DNA of 35,223 nt, taken from contig JAWXBI010000296.1 in assembly GCA_034439915.1 (NCBI GenBank), positions 1 through 35,223 on the forward strand, given 5' to 3'. This document shows, piece after piece, positions 22,942-31,555 of the stretch. A program made the position numbers and the translations under genes. This DNA is from JADJLQ01 sp034439915. Its GTDB lineage: Bacteria; Bacteroidota; Bacteroidia; Chitinophagales; Saprospiraceae. The notes under the pieces were generated by a model. The model saw only the letters and a program-made list of their open reading frames with translations. It ran no database searches and was not told the origin of the DNA. Within the stretch, counting starts at the first letter, position 1, and each line of letters opens with the position of its first letter.

Positions 22942-25092
22942 ATGAGGAAAGGAATAACCAGATTTTTATTTGTCCCCTGTTTGATGGTTTGGACTGTTTT
23001 TTTGTACGGACAATCCATGGAGTTGATGATAAAACAGGCTGATGGATTTTTTAAATCGAAACAATACTTCCGGGCGGCACCGTTGTATCTGCAGATCAGT
23101 GCGCGATATCCCCAGGACCATCTGATTTTATTAAAACGGGCTATCTCAGATTATGAAACCAACAACCTGGATTCGGCCACGGCGATTGTCCATCGTTTAA
23201 TGGGAATGGCCAGAACGGAAACTAGTTATTCTTTTTTTTTAGCGGGAAAACTGGCACAGGCAAAAAATAATTTTCCGCAAGCTGCTATTCATTTTAAACA
23301 ATATCTCAATCTGGTAGAAGCAGGCAGCGCCGCGCATACGCAGACCATAGATGAAATAAAAAGATGTGGCCAGGCCATTAGTTTGTATTCTGAAACCAAT
23401 GGGGCATTGATTGAGGGGGCAGGCAATGAAGTCAATACAAGCTGGAATGAAATCATGCCTATTCCGAGTATCAATCTGGATTCCCGGTTTTATTTTAGTT
23501 CGGACCGTGAATCCGCGGGATTGTATGCCAATTATTCCCCGGATTTTGAAATCCCTTATGATATGTATGCCAGCAGCCTGTATAACGGAGAATGGTCAGA
23601 AATCGCGGCATTAAATCCCAACCTGAATACCAAAAGTCATGAGATTTTATCCGACTTCAGTGAAAATGGAAGGATTGTCTTTTTTAAAAGAGGACCTTCC
23701 CTGAGCCAATTAAAATTTTACGTGGATACGTTTAAAATAGAGTCCCTTGAAATCCAGGACGCTGTTTTAATTGATATTCCATTCTTATACAGCAGCGACG
23801 AATTATTTTACTTTACGGATTCATCGGTCATTGTCGCCAGCAATCGCCCTGGCGGTTTAGGTGGGTATGACTTGTATTATACCAAACGGGTGGATAAAGT
23901 CTGGAAACCCCTGACCAACCTCGGATTCAAAATAAATACTCCATATGATGAAGTAAGCCCTTCGCTCGCAGGGGACGGGCGTACCTTGTTTTTCAGTAGC
24001 AATAATCTGCATAGTATCGGTGGCTACGATATTTTTTCTGCCCGTTATGATGACCAGAAACAAACCTGGTCCGATCCGATCAATTTTGGTATGCCCATTA
24101 ATTCCGGGGGAGATGATCGCTACTTCAGGTTAAATAAAAATAAACTGGGAGGCTTGTTTGCCTCTACCCGCAAAACCGGAGCAGGTGGCTACGATATTTA
24201 TTTCGCATATTTTAAACAATCACCAGCCCCTCAGGCAGAACGATCCAGGCCTGAATTTTTTGCAGATGTACCGGAATACAAGGCTTCAAAATTGGCTGGT
24301 GGGCCGGCCTCCGGTAATCATTCCGGTGAAGTCCAGGAGCTAGTCCAGGTACCGGTATTATATTATGTCAGCGATGAACAATTAAAATTGCCATCGATGG
24401 TTAAAAAGATGGATGAGGTGGTTAGCATACTTAAAAGTTTTCCAACCCATAACATTATTATTGAAGTATTTACTGACCGCAGTGCAAGGACGGTATCCAT
24501 GGACATTTTGTTTTCCATCAAAAGAGCAGAAGCGATCAAGGAGTATTTTATTCAACAGGGCATTAAACCATCGAGGATACAAGTAAAAGGCTATGGATCC
24601 GGTTTTCCCGTTGCCCTGGAACATGCCGACGGCAAACCCAACCCGGCTGCACAAAGTTTGAATCGCCGGATAGAGTTTTCCATATTTTATCCGGAGCCCC
24701 GCTCCGAAGAATCTCAGAAGTTTTATAAAGATTCGGTAATCGTAAATGGAACGATGAGTGTCGGTGACCGGGCCGGATTTATTTCAGAAGAAGCTGAACT
24801 CAACTACAAAATAATGTTATTATCTTCCACCAATGCAGCAAATTTTGAAGTGGACCAATTGATGCAGACCTTTATTGAAAAAAATAATAACACCGGTAAA
24901 TACGAATTAATGACCGGCGTATATCCAAATTTTGTGCTGGCCAATGCAGCCCGGAAATCATGGATCACTGCAGGTTATGAAGATGCATTGATTATTCCCT
25001 ATTATTCTAATCAACGGATCCCACAGGCAATGATGTCCAGGTGGAGTGAAAAATATCCGGACCTCCTACAATTTATCTACCGCAGTGAATAA
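22942..25092 (+). CDS. TPR-PD40-OmpA-SPOR envelope protein (PorE-like)
   Basis: An exported 716-residue protein. The signal peptide is about 1-24 (ends FLYGQS), followed by TPR-like repeats (about 25-150) and PD40/WD40-like beta-propeller repeats (about 160-430; for example GRTLFFSSNNLHSIGGYDIF and GGLFASTRKTGAGGYDIYFA). An OmpA peptidoglycan-binding domain follows (about 475-590, with the TD...SIKRAEAIKEYF...VKGYGSGFP pattern). The C-terminal about 100 residues look like a SPOR domain. PorE of T9SS-bearing bacteria has a similar TPR, propeller and OmpA design, so a link between outer membrane machinery and peptidoglycan is likely. Function is inferred. Starts 3 nt after E2. Confidence 0.85.
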   Translation: MRKGITRFLFVPCLMVWTVFLYGQSMELMIKQADGFFKSKQYFRAAPLYLQISARYPQDHLILLKRAISDYETNNLDSATAIVHRLMGMARTETSYSFFLAGKLAQAKNNFPQAAIHFKQYLNLVEAGSAAHTQTIDEIKRCGQAISLYSETNGALIEGAGNEVNTSWNEIMPIPSINLDSRFYFSSDRESAGLYANYSPDFEIPYDMYASSLYNGEWSEIAALNPNLNTKSHEILSDFSENGRIVFFKRGPSLSQLKFYVDTFKIESLEIQDAVLIDIPFLYSSDELFYFTDSSVIVASNRPGGLGGYDLYYTKRVDKVWKPLTNLGFKINTPYDEVSPSLAGDGRTLFFSSNNLHSIGGYDIFSARYDDQKQTWSDPINFGMPINSGGDDRYFRLNKNKLGGLFASTRKTGAGGYDIYFAYFKQSPAPQAERSRPEFFADVPEYKASKLAGGPASGNHSGEVQELVQVPVLYYVSDEQLKLPSMVKKMDEVVSILKSFPTHNIIIEVFTDRSARTVSMDILFSIKRAEAIKEYFIQQGIKPSRIQVKGYGSGFPVALEHADGKPNPAAQSLNRRIEFSIFYPEPRSEESQKFYKDSVIVNGTMSVGDRAGFISEEAELNYKIMLLSSTNAANFEVDQLMQTFIEKNNNTGKYELMTGVYPNFVLANAARKSWITAGYEDALIIPYYSNQRIPQAMMSRWSEKYPDLLQFIYRSE

Positions 25093-25103
25093 CCATTAAA
25101 CGA

Positions 25104-25694
25104 ATGAAAAAGACAAAAATTTTTTTAGACCAGGGTCTTAAGAACATTATGACCGTGGGCACCATTACCAGGAGCTCCTCCTTTCTGTGCAAAGAGATCT
25201 TAAAGCAAATCGAATTTTCCAGCGGTCAGGTAGTATTGGAATTAGGCGCAGGCGACGGAGTGATCACACATTATATATTAAAAAAAATGCCGCCGGATGC
25301 TACACTCATTGCTTTTGAAATCAATCCGGTCTTTTGTGAAGCATTAAGAAAAATAGAGGATAAACGGTTAATCGTGGTAGATCAGGATGCGGTACATCTG
25401 GGTGAAATTTTAAAATCGCTTCATATCGAACAATTGGATCATGTGATTTCCGCGATCCCCTTTGTGATCCTGCCGGAACATGTTGCCACTCAAATCATTC
25501 AGGCAGCCTTTGATCATATGGCGCCGATGGCTAAATTTGTCCAGGTCCATTATTCCTTATTGGCAAAAAAAATGTATGAAAAGATATTTGGCCAGGTCGC
25601 TGTCCGCTTTGTCCCGTTTAATATACCTCCGGCATTTCTGCTGACCATGCAAAAATCGACGGTCAAATCACCTTTACCTTCGTTAATCCTGTAA
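25104..25694 (+). CDS. Class I SAM methyltransferase, PmtA-like (phospholipid N-methyltransferase or rRNA dimethyltransferase-like)
   Basis: A 196-residue Rossmann methyltransferase. The N-terminal block GTITRSSSFLCKEI and the SAM-binding motif VLELGAGDGVITHYIL are of the KsgA/PmtA type, with the AFEINPVFCEAL acidic motif II. The catalytic region reads SAIPFVILP where phospholipid methyltransferases have S(L/I)PF. The usual N(L/I)PY-type sequence of rRNA adenine dimethylases is missing. Phosphatidylethanolamine methylation is therefore a good but unproven guess. It starts 11 nt after the OmpA-type gene. The last 32 nt overlap the convergent GHMP kinase gene. Confidence 0.78.
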   Translation: MKKTKIFLDQGLKNIMTVGTITRSSSFLCKEILKQIEFSSGQVVLELGAGDGVITHYILKKMPPDATLIAFEINPVFCEALRKIEDKRLIVVDQDAVHLGEILKSLHIEQLDHVISAIPFVILPEHVATQIIQAAFDHMAPMAKFVQVHYSLLAKKMYEKIFGQVAVRFVPFNIPPAFLLTMQKSTVKSPLPSLIL

Positions 25695-26529
25695 TAGTAT
25701 CGGTGACCGGCTCATTCATCCATACCAAATAATAACCGCCTCCTCCTTTTCCACATAGTTTGATATAATATTGATGGGTATCCAGGCCACGCGCCCACCA
25801 GGACATGATTGCAGGTGGAATCAAGGGCTGGAAGTACTCAAATTGCAGGATGGATACGGAATGGAACAATTCCGGTAAATCATGTATACGGTCTTCCATC
25901 CAGGCACCGATCAGGGAATGATTGATTTCCGATAATACATTTAATTTTTCTTTGAAAATTTGTTTTTCCATTTCTTTATAAAACCATTGAATGGAATTGA
26001 TACCTCCCCTTAAAGTTCCGGAATCCAATAAATATAACAATCCATGCCCTGAAGGACCGGGGTGAGAAATTGGATTCACCTCAGTTAGTTTTTTATTCAA
26101 CAAGGCAAAGCTTTGATTTTTATAGGAGATTAACGGATCAAACCCCGAACTGGTGCCATGAAAATGATGCTCCATCAATGCGAGTTGGGCTTGAATGATA
26201 ACAGGATCTATTTCATGGGAGTGGTGGTAATGAGAATAGACTGCTGCAGTCAAAGCCCCTGAACTGCCCAATCCATAGCCTACGGGAATATCGGATTCAA
26301 AGTGCCAGCCCTTATGGATGTCATGGATTAATCTTTCGGCTTCAATAAATTCGACATTCTCGAGATAGGTGCCAAAAGAAAGCAGGGAAGTATCCGGATA
26401 ATCAGACTTCTTCCAAATCCCGGAATACAAATCAAATGGAATCGCCAAAGCATCACCACCGGTCAGAACGGTAAATTCACCTGCAATTAATAATTTGGAA
26501 GGAAATCTGCGGTTTATTGGCATGAGCAT
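25663..26529 (-). CDS. GYDIA-type GHMP kinase (mevalonate-kinase-like)
   Basis: A GHMP-fold small-molecule kinase of about 288 residues. It has the N-terminal block KLLIAGEFTVLTGGDALAIP, the ATP loop GYGLGSSGALTAAVYS, and HGTSSGFDPLIS where GYDIA-family members carry a related block. Related Bacteroidota genes often lie beside HMG-CoA reductase, which suggests a mevalonate or phosphomevalonate kinase role, but none is visible here. Starts considered: TTG 26538, ATG 26529 and ATG 26523. An ATG is preferred, 10-16 nt after the OPT transporter stop. The last 32 nt overlap the convergent methyltransferase gene. Confidence 0.78.
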   Translation of the reverse strand: MLMPINRRFPSKLLIAGEFTVLTGGDALAIPFDLYSGIWKKSDYPDTSLLSFGTYLENVEFIEAERLIHDIHKGWHFESDIPVGYGLGSSGALTAAVYSHYHHSHEIDPVIIQAQLALMEHHFHGTSSGFDPLISYKNQSFALLNKKLTEVNPISHPGPSGHGLLYLLDSGTLRGGINSIQWFYKEMEKQIFKEKLNVLSEINHSLIGAWMEDRIHDLPELFHSVSILQFEYFQPLIPPAIMSWWARGLDTHQYYIKLCGKGGGGYYLVWMNEPVTDTITGLTKVKVI

Positions 26530-26539
26530 GTACGGCAAA

Positions 26540-28588
26540 TTATTGTTTACCCTGTCGGGCTATCCGGATCAGGATTAAAGCCAGCATGCCGAAACATATT
26601 GCTCCCAATAAATTATAACCTGCTGTCCCTAGTATGGATTGCATCCTGGTCCCTAAGCTCCATTTTTCAAGTGCATCCAGATATTTTACCGATAAAATAG
26701 CAATGATCACACCCGCAAGGGCTCCCCCGGCAACCAGGCCGGTAGCAAATAATTTGCCTTTGCTCAACTCTTCATCTTCGGCAATTACAATAGTGTCTTT
26801 TTTAGTCCTCCAGTCAACCCATCCCTTGACCATACCTCCTATAAAAATGGGCAGGGTGGTACTTAAAGGAAGGTAAAGTCCAACCGCAAAGGAGAGTGCA
26901 TTGGCCCCACACAATTCCACCGTAACTGCCATAAAAGCCCCAACCAAAACAAACTGCCAATCCAGGTTGAACGATAAAAGCCCTTTGATCAACGTAGCCA
27001 ATAATGTTGCCTGAGGTGCAGGGTATTTGTCTGATCCGATGGCATGGGCCAGTCCTGTTCGCAATACTTCTGTATCCTGATCCAGGTAACGAATAGTAAA
27101 TCCAATAACTATAGATGAAACAATCGTCCCGATGAAAAGCGCAATTTGTTGATACCGGGGCGTAGCGCCTAATAAATAACCCGTTTTGAGGTCCTGGGAA
27201 GTATTGCCGGCATTCGCTGCTGCAATACAAATAATAGAACCTACCACCAATGCCATCGGTTCATAAGCTTTACCTGTCCACCCCAGAGCAATAAAAATCA
27301 ATGCCGTACCCATCAGGGTAGCAATCGTCATGCCACTGATTGGGTTAGAACTGGTGCCGATCAATCCGGTAATCCGGCTGGATACCGTCACAAACAACAC
27401 TCCGAAGATCAGGATAAGAATCCCTATCATCAATTTGGAGAGCAGGCCTTCGCCGGGGATACCTGGCATAATAGCTATGATGAAGACCAATACCAGGCTA
27501 CCAATCCAGACGACTTTATTATTCAGATCCCTGTCTGTCCGGTTGGGTTCTTCGATAGTGCCTCCCTGGCCTAATTGGATAGTGGCAAAACTGTTTTTAA
27601 ACGACGAGATGATCGTGGGTATGGTTTTTATTAGAGTCAGCAGACCACCGGCAGTCACAGCACCGGCACCGATTTGCCGAATATAAGCCCGGTACAAAGC
27701 GATTTCAGGACTTGCAAACTCTTTTAATTCGGGATCCCAATTACCTGGTCCACCAGCAAGGGTGATGTCAGCCAGATACCCTAGTTTGACGAGTTGCAAG
27801 GCAATGGTTTCAGGTGCAACTACGGTGGCCAATAATGGATTCAAAGCCAGCCAGGCTAATACTCCACCGGCAACCAGAACACCCGCAATCCGCGGCCCGA
27901 TAATATATCCTACTCCTAAATATTCCGGGGTTACATCTGCATTAATTGTGGCAGCTGGAAAGAATCTGTTTTTGGCTTCGGTGACGTACGTTGGTGTCTC
28001 TGCTATAAAATGAATTATTTTTTGAAGAAAAGCATATACCGCGGCAATACCCAATCCAAGGAAAGCCGTGCGGGCAAAATCTCCTCCTTTTTCTCCTGCG
28101 ATCAACACGGCCGCACAAGCCGTGCCTTCAGGGTAGGGGAGGTTATCGTGTTCCTTGATGATCAGTGGCCTCCTCAGGGGGATCATCAATAAGGTACCCA
28201 ACATACCACCCACCATCGACAGGGTCAGTATGGTCATATAATTAAAGTAAGAAGCAGAGGATACCTCACCATCTCCGTTTGCAGATAAAAATAAAAAAGC
28301 AGGCAACGTAAAAGCTACCCCTCCCGCAATAGCTTCTCCCGCCGAGCCCGTGGTCTGAATAATATTATTTTCGAGGATGGTGGTATTGAACAATCGGCGG
28401 CCAATTGAAATGGCCAGGACCGCTATAGGAATTGAGGCCGATACCGTCAATCCGGCTTTTAATCCCAGGTATACCGTGGCGGCACCGAAAATCACCCCAA
28501 ACAGTGAACCCAAAAGGATTGCCCTCCAGGTAAATTCAGGCATTATAGTGGATGAAGGCACATAAGGACTGAATGGTTTTTTATCCAT
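26540..28588 (-). CDS. OPT-family oligopeptide transporter
   Basis: A 682-residue inner-membrane protein with about 15 hydrophobic helices. The N-terminal part FTWRAILLGSLFGVIFGAATVYLGLK and the internal NTSQDLKTGYLLGATPRYQQ block are typical of OPT proteins, which import peptides or metal-peptide complexes by proton symport. The track-level frame begins at TTG 28594, but the ATG at 28588 (MDKKPFSPY) is preferred. It lies 43 nt after the POT gene and just before the GHMP kinase. Together with POT it suggests peptide scavenging; substrate is inferred. Confidence 0.9.
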   Translation of the reverse strand: MDKKPFSPYVPSSTIMPEFTWRAILLGSLFGVIFGAATVYLGLKAGLTVSASIPIAVLAISIGRRLFNTTILENNIIQTTGSAGEAIAGGVAFTLPAFLFLSANGDGEVSSASYFNYMTILTLSMVGGMLGTLLMIPLRRPLIIKEHDNLPYPEGTACAAVLIAGEKGGDFARTAFLGLGIAAVYAFLQKIIHFIAETPTYVTEAKNRFFPAATINADVTPEYLGVGYIIGPRIAGVLVAGGVLAWLALNPLLATVVAPETIALQLVKLGYLADITLAGGPGNWDPELKEFASPEIALYRAYIRQIGAGAVTAGGLLTLIKTIPTIISSFKNSFATIQLGQGGTIEEPNRTDRDLNNKVVWIGSLVLVFIIAIMPGIPGEGLLSKLMIGILILIFGVLFVTVSSRITGLIGTSSNPISGMTIATLMGTALIFIALGWTGKAYEPMALVVGSIICIAAANAGNTSQDLKTGYLLGATPRYQQIALFIGTIVSSIVIGFTIRYLDQDTEVLRTGLAHAIGSDKYPAPQATLLATLIKGLLSFNLDWQFVLVGAFMAVTVELCGANALSFAVGLYLPLSTTLPIFIGGMVKGWVDWRTKKDTIVIAEDEELSKGKLFATGLVAGGALAGVIIAILSVKYLDALEKWSLGTRMQSILGTAGYNLLGAICFGMLALILIRIARQGKQ

Positions 28589-28631
28589 AATCAATAAAGA
28601 TTAATCAGCACATAATTAAAGCGGGAAGTCA

Positions 28632-30152
28632 TTATTTTACTTCACCCATTAATCGTTTTATCCATGGGGTGAGTGCAAACATGATGATTGCGGAAACAGC
28701 ACTGGTAACAAAAACGTAAAAAAAGATTTTCGGCAACGGATAAGATTCAAACATACCACCAACACGACCGCCGATCCAATTGCCCAGGGCAGCTCCCATA
28801 AACCAAATCCCCATCATTTGACCGACAATTCGCGGTGGTGCCAGTTTGGTCATTGCACTCAGGCCGACCGGGGAAAGAAACAATTCGCCCACCGTATGTA
28901 AGAAATAGGTCATGGTAAGCCAGATAACCCCAACGCGTACTGAATCTGAAGTAATCATTTGAGCAGCAGGTACCAGGATCAGGAAACCCAGACCTACAAA
29001 CAAAAGACCGAGAGCAAATTTGAACGGCGTAGAAGGCTCTTTATCTGCTTTCTTGAGTTTAATCCAAAGTATTGCAAAAACAGGGGATAACAACAAAATC
29101 CACATGGAATTAATGGATTGCCACCAGGTCGTTGGAAAATTATATCCAAACAACGAATTATCGGTATTGCGATCTGCAAATAAAGTCAGGGTACTGCCAG
29201 CTTGTTCAAAAGCGCCCCAAAATAAAGCAGCCGCCAGGTAAAATATAATGATGGCAATGATCCTTTTAACTTCCGGTTTGGTATACCCGCCATTTTTAAA
29301 CAAAAAGAAAAAATAAATAAAAGGAACAAATAATAAAATATAACCCATAAGATCAGACAATCTTGTAAGGTTAAATATATATAGACCCTTCAAGTGGATG
29401 ACGGCCATTAAAACGACAGCCAGCACAGTAAAGATCAACGGTTTTTTTATCAATTGAAATGAGCTGGCAGAAGATTCATTGCCTGCATCAACTTTTAACC
29501 CGGCGTCGCCCAGGTACCGGGCACCCCACTTAAATAGTATGAGCCCCAATATCATCCCGGCACCCACGATTAAAAAACCATAATTCCAATCTATTTTTTC
29601 ACCCACCGAACCTGCGACCAATGGAGCTATAAATGCCCCCAGGTTGATCCCCATATAATAAATGGAAAATGCACTGTCCCTCCGGATATCACCAGGAGCG
29701 TAAAGTGATCCAACCATAGTGGATACATTTGGTTTTAATAATCCAGTCCCTAAACAATTCAAAACGAGGGCAGCGTAAAATCCCATTTCTCCCGTATTTA
29801 AACCGATGAGTATGTTGCCGGCGGCAATGATGACACCACCCCAAAAAACGGAATTTCTGGCTCCGAGGATTTTGTCGGCCACCCATCCACCGGGAAGGTT
29901 GGTAATGTATACCCCCGCAACATACATGGCATACAACGCCCCCGCTTCGCCTACGCTGAGATTGAGGCCGGGGTTTTGCCCGGTTACGGAAGCAGTCATA
30001 TATAAGATCATCATCGACCTTCCGCCATAATAGCTGAAACGCTCCCACATTTCTGTCCCAAACAAGACGGCGAGGCCTTTGGGGTGTTGTTTAAATTGGG
30101 GAATCACGATGACCGCCAGCAAGGCAAAAAAAGCGAGGAGTCCGTATATCAT
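28632..30152 (-). CDS. POT/PTR-family peptide:H+ symporter (MFS)
   Basis: A 506-residue MFS transporter with about 12-14 helices. The POT signature region is near the N-terminus: GTEMWERFSYYGGRSMMILYM, holding the ExxER...YYG proton/peptide motif. A second signature lies later: FSIYYMGINLGAFIAPLVAG. Members import di- and tripeptides. It starts at ATG 30152 and is divergent from dedA. The downstream gene is the OPT transporter, so the cell appears to have two peptide-uptake routes in one transcript. Confidence 0.9.
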   Translation of the reverse strand: MIYGLLAFFALLAVIVIPQFKQHPKGLAVLFGTEMWERFSYYGGRSMMILYMTASVTGQNPGLNLSVGEAGALYAMYVAGVYITNLPGGWVADKILGARNSVFWGGVIIAAGNILIGLNTGEMGFYAALVLNCLGTGLLKPNVSTMVGSLYAPGDIRRDSAFSIYYMGINLGAFIAPLVAGSVGEKIDWNYGFLIVGAGMILGLILFKWGARYLGDAGLKVDAGNESSASSFQLIKKPLIFTVLAVVLMAVIHLKGLYIFNLTRLSDLMGYILLFVPFIYFFFLFKNGGYTKPEVKRIIAIIIFYLAAALFWGAFEQAGSTLTLFADRNTDNSLFGYNFPTTWWQSINSMWILLLSPVFAILWIKLKKADKEPSTPFKFALGLLFVGLGFLILVPAAQMITSDSVRVGVIWLTMTYFLHTVGELFLSPVGLSAMTKLAPPRIVGQMMGIWFMGAALGNWIGGRVGGMFESYPLPKIFFYVFVTSAVSAIIMFALTPWIKRLMGEVK

Positions 30153-30269
30153 TTCGATTTATTAATTGGTATGAAGTTTTAAAAATAGTCAAATTCTTAT
30201 AGAATCAAGGCTCTTTGAAACTGACGTAAAATAATTTCATGGGAGTTTAATTGTTACCTTTATGCCGCT

Positions 30270-30920
30270 ATGGAGATCTTTGATTTTATCTTTCATATTG
30301 ACCAGCACCTGGAGACTTTTATCAGTCAATATGGCTTGTTGATTTATCTCATTTTATTTCTGATCATTTTTTGTGAAACGGGACTGGTGGTGACTCCATT
30401 GTTGCCCGGAGATTCCCTTTTGTTTGCGGCGGGTGCACTGGCTGCAAATCCGGTATATGGATTAAAAATAGGTTACATCATTCCCCTGCTGATCATCGCT
30501 GCATTATTGGGAGACAATACCAACTACTTTATTGGAAAATATCTGGCTAAAAAAGGGGCGGGGGCAAAATTATTTGGGGTCTTTACCATCAAACAGGAAT
30601 ACATTGACCGCACCCATAGCTTTTATGAAAAATATGGTCCACGGACGATTATCATGGCTCGTTTTGTACCCATTGTCAGGACGTTTGCTCCCTTTGTTGC
30701 CGGGGTTGCTCGCATGACCTACAGTAAATACATAAAATATTGTATTGCGGGCGCTGTTTTATGGGTAGTCGTGGCCACCTTGGCAGGATATTTTTTCGGT
30801 GCCCTGCCCTGGGTTAAAGCTAATTTTGAACTGGTCGTCCTGGGAATAATTTTCATTTCGCTGTTACCCATGGTATTCACCTATCTTAAACACCAGCAGA
30901 ACAAAAAAGCAGCAGGTTAA
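30270..30920 (+). CDS. DedA-family membrane protein
   Basis: A 216-residue integral membrane protein of the DedA/VTT-domain family. Typical pieces are ETGLVVTPLLPGDSLLFAAGAL (about 33-53) and RFVPIVRTFAPFVAGVARM (about 130-150). DedA proteins are linked to lipid scrambling or undecaprenyl-phosphate transport, proton-motive force and cell division; the exact substrate here is unknown. A TACCTTTA box (30255-30262) lies 7 nt before the ATG. The stop overlaps the convergent pth stop by 4 nt. Confidence 0.9.
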   Translation: MEIFDFIFHIDQHLETFISQYGLLIYLILFLIIFCETGLVVTPLLPGDSLLFAAGALAANPVYGLKIGYIIPLLIIAALLGDNTNYFIGKYLAKKGAGAKLFGVFTIKQEYIDRTHSFYEKYGPRTIIMARFVPIVRTFAPFVAGVARMTYSKYIKYCIAGAVLWVVVATLAGYFFGALPWVKANFELVVLGIIFISLLPMVFTYLKHQQNKKAAG

Positions 30921-31474
30921 TTCACTTTATTCATTGCGCGATCAATTCCTGCCAGGGCAAATTCGAGGATACCTTCTGCTCCCCGATCAAAGACTTTTTC
31001 CAATTCTTTGAGCTCATCTTTAGTCCAATTACCTAACACGTACTCAGATTGTTTTCCTTTTGGAAAGTCTTTACCTATTCCAATCCTTAGCCTGGGATAA
31101 GCCCGCGATTGCAGGTGCTCTTCTATACTTTTCAACCCATTATGTCCGCCGTCACTGCCATCTTTCCGCAATCTCATTTTGCCAAAAGGCAGGTGAAGTT
31201 CATCCAGAATGACTAAAACCTGTTCGGGATACAATTTGAGTTTATTCATCCAGAATAAAACCGCTTTTCCGCTAAGGTTCATATACGTGTCCGGCTTGAT
31301 CAGGACCAAATTCCTTCCTTTGATTTTAATGTCGGTGCGAAGACCGAAACGATCAGGACCCCATGGTGCATTCACCCTGGTACACAAATAATCCAGGAGC
31401 TGAAAACCCACATTGTGACGGGTCAGGGTATACTCGCTTCCAGGATTACCTAAACCAACAACCAAAAATTTCAT
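30917..31474 (-). CDS. pth: Peptidyl-tRNA hydrolase
   Basis: Cleaves peptidyl-tRNA released from ribosomes so that tRNA can be reused. The 185-residue protein keeps the active-site set: N10 (GLGNPG), H20 (RHNVGF), D91 (LDELHLPFG) and N112 (GGHNGLKS). These align with N10, H20, D93 and N114 of the E. coli enzyme. It starts at ATG 31474 and is divergent from the radical SAM gene. A TATTTTCG box about 25 nt upstream is a possible promoter. Confidence 0.96.
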   Translation of the reverse strand: MKFLVVGLGNPGSEYTLTRHNVGFQLLDYLCTRVNAPWGPDRFGLRTDIKIKGRNLVLIKPDTYMNLSGKAVLFWMNKLKLYPEQVLVILDELHLPFGKMRLRKDGSDGGHNGLKSIEEHLQSRAYPRLRIGIGKDFPKGKQSEYVLGNWTKDELKELEKVFDRGAEGILEFALAGIDRAMNKVN

Positions 31475-31520
31475 AATAGACAGAGGGTCAAAAAGAAAGG
31501 CGAAAATAGCGATTTACTGA

Positions 31521-31547
31521 TTGTGGGTGAATAGTCGGCTATCTTTG
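31521..31547 (+). promoter_or_regulatory. Promoter of the radical SAM gene, near-leaderless
   Basis: TTG (31521-31523), a 16-nt spacer and TATCTTTG (31540-31547), followed by the ATG at 31556 after 8 nt. The arrangement repeats that at the E2 gene and implies a very short leader. Confidence 0.5.
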
Positions 31548-31555
31548 AGGTCTGC

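Noticed and set aside
25663..25694. 32-bp convergent overlap of methyltransferase and GHMP kinase as a sign of a frameshift
   Set aside because: Both proteins end at normal family length, so this is a plain tail-to-tail overlap.
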